From NCBI GenBank assembly GCA_051746985.1, contig JBNJFP010000014.1, forward strand, positions 1 through 64,000: DNA of 64,000 nucleotides, written 5' to 3'. The position numbers and the translations under genes were made by a program. The notes beneath the pieces were generated by a model. That model saw only the letters and a program-made list of their open reading frames with translations. It was not told where the DNA came from and ran no database searches. Source of the DNA: Fodinibius sp051746985 (lineage in GTDB: Bacteria > Bacteroidota > Rhodothermia > Balneolales > Balneolaceae). Of the stretch, positions 8,095 to 15,991 are shown in pieces (position 1 is the first letter of the stretch; every line of letters begins with the position of its first letter).

Positions 8095-8169
8095 CTATGG
8101 TTGTACCGTTTTCAGATATTGAAATTCAAAAAAGTATTCGGCCTGTTGCATCAACATTAAAGTCTGCCG

Positions 8170-8421
8170 CTATCGTTCTCGATAAAAATACAGTTTTTTA
8201 TTTGTTGAATCCTTACCGGTTTTAATCTTCACATCCTTTTTCTGATTGTACTGATAAACTGCTGTTCGCATTGAGTTGACACTCTTCTCATCTTCATAAT
8301 CGATTTCGATGGCATCACCGCCAACCTCCAGCTTATCCAAAGCTTCTAAAAGTGGCTTAAACTTAGAAGATCTTTTCTTGGAAGTATAAATCTTTTCGCG
8401 ATCAACAAACTTAATATCCAT
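8170..8421 (-). CDS. hypothetical protein (83 residues)
   Basis: A small, strongly charged protein (many Lys, Asp and Glu) with no membrane segment or signal peptide. It starts MDIKFVDREKIYTSKKRSSK and ends with a run of basic residues and LYFYRER. The alternation in the last third could be beta strands of a small nucleic-acid-binding fold, but I do not recognise the family. It stands alone in AT-rich DNA upstream of egtD. Judged real because the frame is clean and has an ordinary amino acid mix. Confidence 0.55.
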   Translation of the reverse strand: MDIKFVDREKIYTSKKRSSKFKPLLEALDKLEVGGDAIEIDYEDEKSVNSMRTAVYQYNQKKDVKIKTGKDSTNKKLYFYRER

Positions 8422-8554
8422 ATATAATACACATCTTATTTATTCTAACAATATGGCGTACATAAAATATACATTATTTTATGTATCAATCTATATCATA
8501 ACTACAACTATTTAAGTAATTTAATATACATCCATAAATAACCTTATATAAAAA

Positions 8555-8585
8555 AAGCTTGCAGCATAAAACTGCAAGCTTTTAC
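8555..8585 (-). terminator. Rho-independent terminator
   Basis: Perfect 10-bp stem AAGCTTGCAG (8555-8564) and CTGCAAGCTT (8572-8581) with a 7-base loop. It is flanked by As on the left and Ts on the right, so it could work in both directions. It sits 24 bases beyond the stop of the minus-strand gene at 8609. Confidence 0.85.
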
Positions 8586-8608
8586 AAAATCAACTATAAA
8601 ATTATACC

Positions 8609-8980
8609 TTATTGTATTTCGTAAAATTGATCATATACGTAATCCCAAAAATCAGCTAAGTTAGATCCCTTGTTATGCGGGTTTTTTGATTTTGTAGATT
8701 TCATGGCATCAACACATGCCTTTTCTTTGGCGTCATAATATGCTTTAAGTTGATGTGCAGTGGGATCTTCAATCATTTCTTCAAACTTCTCAATTTTCTC
8801 CGGCATAGATAACAGGTTTTGTTCCTTTTTGCTTTTATAACGTAAAAACAGGTTAAAAAATTTCCTTCCAATTCCAAATAAAGCAGTTTGAAACTGATAT
8901 TGCAATAGCTGAATAGATTCAATCTTCTTCCTTAAAAATTCATTTACGCAATGAATATCAAACAGATACCTGAAATCCAA
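8609..8980 (-). CDS. hypothetical protein (123 residues, start uncertain)
   Basis: No family recognised. The N-terminal half is hydrophobic and basic; the C-terminal half (from MPEKIEKFEEM, about residue 59) is acidic and helical. The true start may be that internal Met, giving 65 residues. A good terminator directly downstream (8555-8585) supports a real transcript. It lies in AT-rich DNA with no conserved neighbours and next to a tRNA gene, so it may be acquired DNA or a gene fragment. Confidence 0.45.
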   Translation of the reverse strand: MDFRYLFDIHCVNEFLRKKIESIQLLQYQFQTALFGIGRKFFNLFLRYKSKKEQNLLSMPEKIEKFEEMIEDPTAHQLKAYYDAKEKACVDAMKSTKSKNPHNKGSNLADFWDYVYDQFYEIQ

Positions 8981-9260
8981 TAAGATATTCTTTCATCCTT
9001 ACCTTTTAAAAACATCATCTGCCTGACTAATCAGCAATTCATTCAAAAAGTAATCGATTTTTATGATGTCATCACAAAAGTAATTATTGCTTAAAGAATG
9101 GCCGAAGGACTCAATTTTCAGATCAGGTGTGACTGATGATGAAGTGACGAAATTAGAGGAGAAATATCAGGGAATTTTGCAGGCAGCAGAAGCTGTTTTT
9201 GTATAACGCTTCAATCTATACAATTACTCCCAATTACCCAGCAATTTACAAAGAAAAGAG
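8981..9260. other. AT-rich gap between an orphan gene and tRNA-Val
   Basis: No gene. A short plus-strand frame near 9111-9206 reads RSGVTDDEVTKLEEKYQG before a stop. It resembles the beginning of SUKH/SMI1-type domains but breaks off at once. It could be a gene remnant. Confidence 0.3.
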
Positions 9261-9334
9261 TGGGCGCTGCAGGATTCGAACCTGCGACTTCTTCCTTGTA
9301 AGGGAAGCACTCTAAACCGCTGAGTTAAGCGCCC
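9261..9334 (-). tRNA. tRNA-Val (anticodon TAC)
   Basis: A 74-base cloverleaf on the minus strand: acceptor arms GGGCGCT and AGCGCCC with discriminator A, T-arm GGTTCGAATCC, and anticodon stem CTTCC/GGAAG around the loop CTTACAA, giving anticodon UAC. The 3' CCA is not encoded. Confidence 0.97.
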
Positions 9335-9386
9335 ATTTGAGAGAGCACAAATATACGGATAATCTCTAATCACGCAAAACATTTTG

Positions 9387-9433
9387 TTGGAGTTTTAAAT
9401 TCGACAAACTATAATTAGGTTAACAGTGTTAAC
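9387..9433 (+). promoter_or_regulatory. fadIJ promoter with overlapping palindrome
   Basis: TTGGAG (9387-9392), a 17-base spacer, then a perfect TATAAT (9410-9415). A near-perfect palindrome, GTTAACAGTGTTAAC (9419-9433), sits right after the -10 box, over the expected transcription start. This is the classic place for a repressor operator. A fatty-acid-responsive TetR- or FadR-type repressor would be the obvious guess; none is encoded nearby. Confidence 0.55.
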
Positions 9434-9510
9434 TTAGTGCTTGATTTACGGATCTGATTCAAGCATCTTAGTCGTAAATACTCGTTGGTTATCATTTTAA
9501 TACTTCTATT

Positions 9511-10821
9511 ATGGCAGAACACTCTCAAACCCCACCTCCTTTTGAAGCGGTCATTGCTGATGGTGGACGCATACCCTTTCAACGATCGGGCACGAGCTAT
9601 AAAAAGCTGATGGCCTATGATCTTGGACGCATGGCGATTGAAGGACTCATTGGGCGTGCGTCAATCAATGGCGATGATCTCGATCAGGTGATCATGGGCA
9701 CGGTAATCCAGGATGTAAACACCAGCAACGTAGCACGTGAGTCGGCACTGGGAGCCGGCATCCCCAACACGGTACCTGCCCACACGGTAACCCAGGCCTG
9801 CATTTCGTCGAATCAGGCCATTACCAGTGCTGTGGAGCTTATCCGCTCGGGACAGGCAAAAATCATACTGGCCGGCGGAACTGAAACGATGAGCGACATC
9901 CCCATTCGCTTTCGCAAGAAATTCCGTCAAAAGCTGTTGGACGCCCGCAAGTATAAATCTCTTGGCGACTTTCTGAAGTTCTTCAAAGGGTTGCGTCCTT
10001 CTGACCTGCTGCCTGAAATACCGGCCATTTCGGAATTTTCAACCGGAGAAACCATGGGCGAAAGCTGTGATAAGATGGCCGCCCGATTTGGCATCAGTCG
10101 AGAAGCTCAGGATGAGTATGCCCTGCGTTCTCATCAACTGGCGGCCAAGGCTACCAACGAGGGATTGCTTGAGCAAGAACTGTTACCCGCTGCAGCACCT
10201 CCTAATTTCGAGGCTATTGTTCACGACAATACCTTTCGCGAAGATACTTCGATGGAAAAGCTGGAGAAACTTTCTCCGGCCTTTATCAAACCGCACGGCA
10301 CTATAACGGCGGGAAATTCCTCAGCCTTTACCGATGGGGCATCGGCTTCGCTTATCATGGAAAAACAGGAGGCGTTGGATCGCGGATTCAAACCCAAAGC
10401 TATCCTCAAAGCTTATACCTATGTGGCGCAAGATCCGGAAGATGAATTATTGCTTGGCCCTGCTTACGCTACACCCAAGGTGCTGGATATGATGGGACTT
10501 CAACTTTCGGATATCGACGTTTTTGAGTTTCATGAAGCTTTTGCCGGACAAATATTGACGGTATTAAAAGCGCTAAACTCCGACAAGTTTGCCAAAGAAA
10601 ACCTTGATCGGGATAAGAAAGTGGGCGACATCCCAATGGAAAAATTCAACTGCTGGGGTGGATCGCTCTCGCTGGGTCACCCTTTCGGGGCTACCGGAAC
10701 CCGTTTGGTTACAACGGCTGCAAACAGGCTTCACCATGAAGATGGTGAACTGGCCTTAGTTTCGGCCTGTGCGGCCGGGGGGCAGGGACATGCTATCGTC
10801 CTGGAACGTTACGACGGTTAA
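9511..10821 (+). CDS. acetyl-CoA C-acyltransferase (3-ketoacyl-CoA thiolase, FadI type)
   Basis: A 436-residue thiolase, the long FadI form. The nucleophile Cys is in VTQACISSNQAI (about residue 94), the FHEAFAGQ segment carries the conserved His, GGSLSLGHPFGATG the second His, and CAAGGQGHA the proton-donating Cys. It cleaves 3-ketoacyl-CoA to acetyl-CoA and a shortened acyl-CoA, the last step of beta-oxidation. It is the first gene of a two-gene operon with fadJ, 33 bases upstream of it. All catalytic residues are present. Confidence 0.93.
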   Translation: MAEHSQTPPPFEAVIADGGRIPFQRSGTSYKKLMAYDLGRMAIEGLIGRASINGDDLDQVIMGTVIQDVNTSNVARESALGAGIPNTVPAHTVTQACISSNQAITSAVELIRSGQAKIILAGGTETMSDIPIRFRKKFRQKLLDARKYKSLGDFLKFFKGLRPSDLLPEIPAISEFSTGETMGESCDKMAARFGISREAQDEYALRSHQLAAKATNEGLLEQELLPAAAPPNFEAIVHDNTFREDTSMEKLEKLSPAFIKPHGTITAGNSSAFTDGASASLIMEKQEALDRGFKPKAILKAYTYVAQDPEDELLLGPAYATPKVLDMMGLQLSDIDVFEFHEAFAGQILTVLKALNSDKFAKENLDRDKKVGDIPMEKFNCWGGSLSLGHPFGATGTRLVTTAANRLHHEDGELALVSACAAGGQGHAIVLERYDG

Positions 10822-10854
10822 CCAATAGATTTTAACTATTCAGATCAACTTATT

Positions 10855-12978
10855 ATGAGCTACTTAACCACTGAAATCCAGGCAAATATTGTAACCGTAA
10901 CGCTTGATCAACCTGGCGAAAAAGTAAACAAACTTACTGAAGAGCTGATTGCCGAAGTGCAGGAACTGTTGGATAGCACAAATCCCGATGAGATTGACGG
11001 TATAGTATTGATCAGCGGGAAGAAAAATAATTTCATCGCCGGGGCTGATGTGGAAATGCTTAAAAACAAACAGGCTCCTAATGAAATTGAGGATTTGAGT
11101 CAGCGCGGTAATAGATTGTTACTGCAACTGGAAAACTTTCCCAAACCGGTAGTTGCCGCTATTCACGGCTCGTGCATGGGGGGCGGACTGGAAGTTGCCA
11201 TGGCGTGCCATTACCGGGTGGCATCCGAACACTCTAAAACGGTTATGGGTCAGCCCGAGGTACAGCTGGGACTGCTGCCCGGCGCCGGTGGCACCCAGAG
11301 ACTGCCAAGACTCATTGGGTTACAAAATGCCCTCACCTATATGCTCACCGGCAAAAATATATACCCGCGCAAGGCTTACAAAATGGGGTTGGTTGATGAG
11401 ATCACTCACCGTGATGCTATTCTGACTGCTGCAAAAAAAGCGGTCGCTAAAATAAATGCCGGCAATTTTGAACGTGACGATAAGCGAAGCCTGCTTCATC
11501 AACTGATGGAGGGGATGAGTCCGCTGCGCAAAATAATTTATTCGCAGGCTCGTAAACGTGCAAAGTCAGAAAGCAAGGGTAACTATCCCGCTCCTGAAAA
11601 AATTATTGATACCATTCAGGAAGGATTTGAAAACAGCATCCAAGCAGGATTGCGACTGGAATCAAAAAACTTTGGAGAACTTGCAGCAACGCCCGAATCA
11701 AAAGCGCTTGTTAACCTCTTTTTTGCAATGCAGGGCGCCAAGAAAAATCCCGATAAAGAGAATGCCCAGGAGATCAAAAAGATTGGTGTGCTTGGAGCCG
11801 GACTTATGGGCTCTGGTATTGCGGATGTAAGTGCTAATAATGACTATAGGGTGCTGCTCAAAGATCAGGAAGTGGAGGCTGCTGCCAACGGAAAAAAGTC
11901 GATCTGGGAAAGTCTCGATAAGAAGCGAAAAAAACGCATTATCTCGGAGTTTGAGCGCGACCGTATTGCCAGCCATGTAACACCTACGGCCACCTACGAC
12001 GGTTTCGAAAATACTGGACTCGTAATCGAGGCTGTCTTTGAGGATTTGGATCTCAAACAATCCATAATTAAAGAAGTGGAAAAGGTAACCCCTGATAATT
12101 ACATCTTTGCCTCGAACACTTCCTCACTTCCAATAACCAAAATCGCCAAAGCCTCCCGTCGGCCCCAACAGGTCGTGGGCATGCACTACTTTTCGCCCGT
12201 CCCCAAAATGCCGTTGCTTGAAATTATTACCACCGATCAAACTGCGGACTGGGTGACGGCTACGGCGCGTGAAGTCGGTATCCGGCAGGGCAAACACGTA
12301 ATTGTCGTTAACGACGGCCCCGGCTTTTATACTACACGCATTTTAGCTCCTTTTATGAACGAGGCGCTGATGTTATTAGAAGAAGGAATCTCTATAAAAG
12401 AACTGGACAAAGATATGAAGCAGTTCGGCTTTCCTGTGGGACCGGCGGCACTTTTTGATGAAGTGGGCATTGATGTGGCGGCTCATATCACCGAAGTGCT
12501 CAGCGACCTGTTTGCGGAGCGCGGGGTGCATCCCAGCAAAAAACCAACCGAGCTTTTTGAAAATGGCTATAAGGGACGAAAAAACAAGAAAGGGTTTTAC
12601 CGATACGAAAAGAAAAAAGGGAAACTTAAAAAGACGGAGCCGAATGAGGAAATTTATGAATATTTTGGTGGAAATAACCGGCAATCGATGGATCCCCGAA
12701 CCGTGCAGCAGCGCATGACCCTCACCATGGTCAATGAGGCCGCCTGGTGCCTGCAAGAAGGGATATTACGGAATCCCACCGACGGCAATTTAGGGGCTGT
12801 TTTAGGGTTGGGTTTTCCTCCTTTTCTCGGCGGACCGTTCCGTTATATAGACCGCGAGGGAGCTGACACCATAGTTCAACGGCTGGAAGGATTTGAAGAC
12901 GAACACGGCCCGCGATTCACTCCGGCGAATATCCTGAAAGAGCACGCCAAATCCGGCAAAAAATTTCACCAAGAGTAA
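10855..12978 (+). CDS. enoyl-CoA hydratase / 3-hydroxyacyl-CoA dehydrogenase (FadJ type)
   Basis: A 707-residue bifunctional enzyme, family length. The crotonase domain (about 1-190) has FIAGADVEML, the oxyanion-hole HGSCMGGGLE with one catalytic Glu, and GQPEVQLGLLPGAGGTQ with the second. The NAD-binding 3-hydroxyacyl-CoA dehydrogenase domain starts at IKKIGVLGAGLMGSGIA (about 305). NTSSLPI and GMHYFSPVPKMPLLE contain its active-site His and Glu. Together with FadI it carries out three successive beta-oxidation reactions. The C-terminal 3HCDH repeat is present. Confidence 0.94.
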   Translation: MSYLTTEIQANIVTVTLDQPGEKVNKLTEELIAEVQELLDSTNPDEIDGIVLISGKKNNFIAGADVEMLKNKQAPNEIEDLSQRGNRLLLQLENFPKPVVAAIHGSCMGGGLEVAMACHYRVASEHSKTVMGQPEVQLGLLPGAGGTQRLPRLIGLQNALTYMLTGKNIYPRKAYKMGLVDEITHRDAILTAAKKAVAKINAGNFERDDKRSLLHQLMEGMSPLRKIIYSQARKRAKSESKGNYPAPEKIIDTIQEGFENSIQAGLRLESKNFGELAATPESKALVNLFFAMQGAKKNPDKENAQEIKKIGVLGAGLMGSGIADVSANNDYRVLLKDQEVEAAANGKKSIWESLDKKRKKRIISEFERDRIASHVTPTATYDGFENTGLVIEAVFEDLDLKQSIIKEVEKVTPDNYIFASNTSSLPITKIAKASRRPQQVVGMHYFSPVPKMPLLEIITTDQTADWVTATAREVGIRQGKHVIVVNDGPGFYTTRILAPFMNEALMLLEEGISIKELDKDMKQFGFPVGPAALFDEVGIDVAAHITEVLSDLFAERGVHPSKKPTELFENGYKGRKNKKGFYRYEKKKGKLKKTEPNEEIYEYFGGNNRQSMDPRTVQQRMTLTMVNEAAWCLQEGILRNPTDGNLGAVLGLGFPPFLGGPFRYIDREGADTIVQRLEGFEDEHGPRFTPANILKEHAKSGKKFHQE

Positions 12979-13025
12979 GTGGTATATCTTACCCGTACTC
13001 TATATCTATTGATGAAAACTTGGTA

Positions 13026-13119
13026 GATCCTGAAACAAGTTTAGAATAACACGAATCTATTTACTTGTGTTTTAACCACTAAGTCATTTTATCTCGTTCC
13101 GTAGCTCCGCTGCGGAACG
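13026..13119. repeat. second copy of the composite palindromic repeat
   Basis: In the 331-base gap between fadJ and yajC. Positions 13026-13041 carry GATCCTGAAACAAGTT and positions 13095-13119 carry a palindrome with arms CGTTCCGTAGC and GCTGCGGAACG around a 3-base loop. It matches the element at 105-153 in order and orientation, with a longer spacer. The outermost arm bases differ but still pair (GG..CC there, CG..CG here), which points to a conserved hairpin. The rest of the gap shows nothing else clear. Confidence 0.65.
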
Positions 13120-13309
13120 TCTTATTTTTCCTACCAATTCGCCAATAGTAAGCTCGGCATCCAAGCGAAAATTGTACGTTCTCATATCGTATATGATCCC
13201 AAAAATTTCGTCTTTGAATCCCTATCACCAAAATTGGAGCAAGCCGCCAAAAATGCTATCTTTATACACTTTAAAAACAGGCACGTATTAAATTTAAATA
13301 CATTATTCC

Positions 13310-13618
13310 ATGTTTAATCTTGCATTATTTTTGATGGGTTCTCCCGAAGACGGCGGAGGCTGGTCAAGTCTTATCTTTTTGGGAGCGATTTTTGCCATCT
13401 TTTATTTCTTCATCATTCGTCCCCAAACGAAGCGACAAAAAGAGCTTCAAAAAATGGTTGACAACATCGAAAAGGGAGATAAAATCGTTACCTCCGGAGG
13501 AATGATTGCCAAGGTAACTACTGTTGATGAGGATACCGTACTGGCTGAAATTGACAAAGGGGTCAAAGCACGCTTCAAAAAGAGCTCCATTTCGGACGTC
13601 AATCCCAATAAAGATTAA
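13310..13618 (+). CDS. preprotein translocase subunit YajC
   Basis: A 102-residue protein with one membrane segment (about 18-37), then the YajC hallmark FFIIRPQTKRQKE followed by a small soluble domain, GDKIVTSGGMIAKV. YajC associates with SecDF-SecYEG at the inner membrane. It is 20 bases upstream of ribBA on the same strand. The N-terminus has a short Gly/Ser/acidic stretch before the helix, common in this group. Confidence 0.95.
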   Translation: MFNLALFLMGSPEDGGGWSSLIFLGAIFAIFYFFIIRPQTKRQKELQKMVDNIEKGDKIVTSGGMIAKVTTVDEDTVLAEIDKGVKARFKKSSISDVNPNKD

Positions 13619-13638
13619 CTAAGTTCCACATTTGCATT

Positions 13639-14904
13639 ATGGGCGCAGAAATTACATTCGATAGTATAGAAGACGCTATCGAAGATATTAAGGAAGGGCG
13701 AATGGTGATTGTGGCTGACGACGAAGATCGCGAAAATGAAGGCGACTTTGTCATGGCGGCTGAAATGGTCACCCCAGAAGCCGTTAATCTCATGGCCAAA
13801 TATGGCCGCGGACTTATCTGCGTCCCCATTACCCGAGAAAAAGCGTATTCGCTAAATCTCGATTATATGGTAACCGATGGTGCCGATCCCGATGAGGCGG
13901 CTTTTACGGTTTCAGTGGATCACAAAGAACTTACTACGACGGGTATCTCAGCCAGCGATCGTGCTAATACGATCAAGGAGATGATTAAAAAAGATGCCAA
14001 GCCCGGCGATTTTCGTCGCCCGGGACACATTTTTCCGCTCATTGGTGTAGAAGGGGGTGTTTTACGCCGTGCCGGACATACCGAGGCGGCTATAGACTTG
14101 GCTCGTCTTGCAGGACTTCAACCTTCGGGCATTATCTGCGAAATTATGAAAGATAACGGTGCCATGGCGCGGCTGCCCGATCTCGTTGACATCGCCGAAG
14201 AATTTGATATGAAGCTGATCAGTATAAAAGATCTGATTTCATATCGCATGAAAAATGAATCGCTGGTCCGAAAGGTGGTAGATGTGAACCTACCTACTAT
14301 TTATGGTGATTTTCAACTTCATGCCTTCCAGGAGCGGCTTACCGGTGACCATCACCTGGCGCTGGCCAAAGGCGAGTGGGATGAAGACGATCCCGTTTTA
14401 GTGCGCGTGCACTCTTCATGTATGACTGGCGATATTTTTGGCTCCAAACGGTGCGACTGTGGTGAACAACTACACCAGGCCTTGCTACAAGTTGAAAAAG
14501 AAGGCCGGGGCGTGGTTCTATATATGAACCAGGAAGGCCGCGGCATCGGACTTGTTAACAAACTTAAAGCCTACAAATTGCAGGAAGAAGGACTGGATAC
14601 CGTAGAAGCCAATGAAGCACTCGGCTTTGAGCCCGATGCCCGCGATTATGGCGTAGGAGCACAAATTCTACGATCCCTTGGTATCTGCAAAATGAAGCTG
14701 ATGACCAATAATCCCGTCAAGCGCGTGGGACTCAAAAGCTTTGGGCTTGAGATGGTCGAACGCGTGCCTATAGAAGTGGGTGCTTATCCCGAGAATGCAA
14801 AGTACCTGAAAACCAAGCGCGATAAGATGGGACATCATCTTAAGCTGGATGAACTCGATCCCCACAGCCCCGAGTTTATTGATAGTATTGTCACGGATGA
14901 ATAG
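13639..14904 (+). CDS. bifunctional DHBP synthase / GTP cyclohydrolase II (RibBA)
   Basis: A 421-residue fusion. The N-terminal DHBP synthase domain has DDEDRENEGDFVMAAE (about 28-43) and GHIFPL. The C-terminal GTP cyclohydrolase II domain has the zinc-binding Cys cluster in SSCMTGD...SKRCDCGEQ and the catalytic NQEGRGIGL. It supplies both precursors of riboflavin. No FMN riboswitch is visible in the short gap after yajC, with which it probably shares a transcript. Other rib genes are not in the window. Confidence 0.96.
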   Translation: MGAEITFDSIEDAIEDIKEGRMVIVADDEDRENEGDFVMAAEMVTPEAVNLMAKYGRGLICVPITREKAYSLNLDYMVTDGADPDEAAFTVSVDHKELTTTGISASDRANTIKEMIKKDAKPGDFRRPGHIFPLIGVEGGVLRRAGHTEAAIDLARLAGLQPSGIICEIMKDNGAMARLPDLVDIAEEFDMKLISIKDLISYRMKNESLVRKVVDVNLPTIYGDFQLHAFQERLTGDHHLALAKGEWDEDDPVLVRVHSSCMTGDIFGSKRCDCGEQLHQALLQVEKEGRGVVLYMNQEGRGIGLVNKLKAYKLQEEGLDTVEANEALGFEPDARDYGVGAQILRSLGICKMKLMTNNPVKRVGLKSFGLEMVERVPIEVGAYPENAKYLKTKRDKMGHHLKLDELDPHSPEFIDSIVTDE

Positions 14905-14966
14905 ACCTCAACTCCGTTAGTGCATTTCTTTTGAGCTATACTTTTTTCTAATTTCTAACTCCTGAA

Positions 14967-15557
14967 TTATCTCTCTGCAGGTGGGCGCTGCATATTGCGG
15001 GTATTGTCTTCGGAAACGGTTTCTTCTCGGGGAACACCGGACAAACTTGAAGGCACGATGCGCCTATGAAATACCAGCATGGCAATAATGGCGGTGCTAA
15101 TGGCCACATCAGCTACATTAAATATATAGGGGAAGACAGGGTAGCCGCTGATCGTTAAATTGAAGTGAATAAAATCGACCACGTGTCCTTCTAAAATTCC
15201 GCCGTACGATTCGATATATCCCATAATCAGGCGGTCAATGATGTTTCCAAAGGCGCCTCCCAGGATCAATCCCATACAGAAAAGATATGCCACCGTTGCT
15301 TCTTCGCGGTTGTATAAGACATAGGTCAAAATGGCGATGGTAGCCAAAATGGCGATGCCGCTGATCACTTCGGTCGAAGCCCATCGCATGCCCAAGGCCA
15401 TACCCGGATTTTGGGTATAATTAAAGGTAAGCCATCCGGGAATAATATCAGCATAGTGCCATTGCGGACTCAAACGAATCCAGTGTTTGCTAATCTGATC
15501 CAGCAGAACAACAATTAGCGCCGGGGCCGCAAGGGCTGTTATCTTTCTTTTATTCAA
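14967..15557 (-). CDS. lipoprotein signal peptidase (signal peptidase II)
   Basis: A 196-residue inner-membrane aspartyl protease with four helices. The conserved blocks are present: DQISKHW (about 20-26), FNYTQNPGMALG, GGAFGNIIDRL with the first catalytic Asp, and FNVADVAIS with the second. It removes signal peptides from prolipoproteins, consistent with several lipoproteins in this window. It is the last gene of the ileS / DksA-like / lspA unit, eight bases below its neighbour. The hydrophilic C-terminal tail of about 30 residues is longer than in E. coli. Confidence 0.95.
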   Translation of the reverse strand: MNKRKITALAAPALIVVLLDQISKHWIRLSPQWHYADIIPGWLTFNYTQNPGMALGMRWASTEVISGIAILATIAILTYVLYNREEATVAYLFCMGLILGGAFGNIIDRLIMGYIESYGGILEGHVVDFIHFNLTISGYPVFPYIFNVADVAISTAIIAMLVFHRRIVPSSLSGVPREETVSEDNTRNMQRPPAER

Positions 15558-15565
15558 CGGAAACG

Positions 15566-15976
15566 TTATTTACGCTTTAACTTTGCTTCAATACTCAGCT
15601 GGGTATGTGGAACCGCCTCGAGGCGTCCTTTCGAAATCTTTTTCCCCGTCACTTTACAAACGCCGTATGTTTTATTTTCGATCCGTTTGAGTGCATCATC
15701 CAAGTACCGTATAAACTTTTTAGTGCGGTTAAAAAGCATATATGTTTTTTCCCGCTCCTGGGCATCGGTACCCGCATCGGCCATATGAAAAGAATAAGCC
15801 GACTCGTCGCTGGCATTTTCCATGCTGTCGCGCAGCGTGCTTTGCAAGGATTCAAGCTCTCGCTCTGCCTCTTCACGTTTTTTTAGAATAATATCCTTAA
15901 AATACTCCAATTCTTTATCAGAATAAGGAGATACGCGCTCTGTACCTGTGTTTTTGTTTTCTTTTGCAGATGCCAT
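15566..15976 (-). CDS. TraR/DksA family protein with a degenerate zinc finger
   Basis: A 136-residue protein with the DksA coiled-coil (about 20-90; YSDKELEYFKDIILKKREEA) and a C-terminal motif YGVCKVTGKKISKGRLEAVP. Classical DksA has four zinc-binding Cys. Here the first pair reads C-x-x-T and the second pair is replaced (SIEAK), leaving a single Cys, so zinc binding is unlikely. DksA proteins bind the RNA polymerase secondary channel and work with ppGpp. It sits between ileS (15 bases) and lspA, probably in one operon. Confidence 0.88.
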   Translation of the reverse strand: MASAKENKNTGTERVSPYSDKELEYFKDIILKKREEAERELESLQSTLRDSMENASDESAYSFHMADAGTDAQEREKTYMLFNRTKKFIRYLDDALKRIENKTYGVCKVTGKKISKGRLEAVPHTQLSIEAKLKRK

Positions 15977-15991
15977 AATGCACTCACTTTC

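Noticed and set aside
9111..9206. Short frame resembling the start of a SUKH/SMI1 immunity domain
   Set aside because: Only about 30 residues before a stop and no toxin gene nearby. Mentioned as a possible remnant, not called as a gene.
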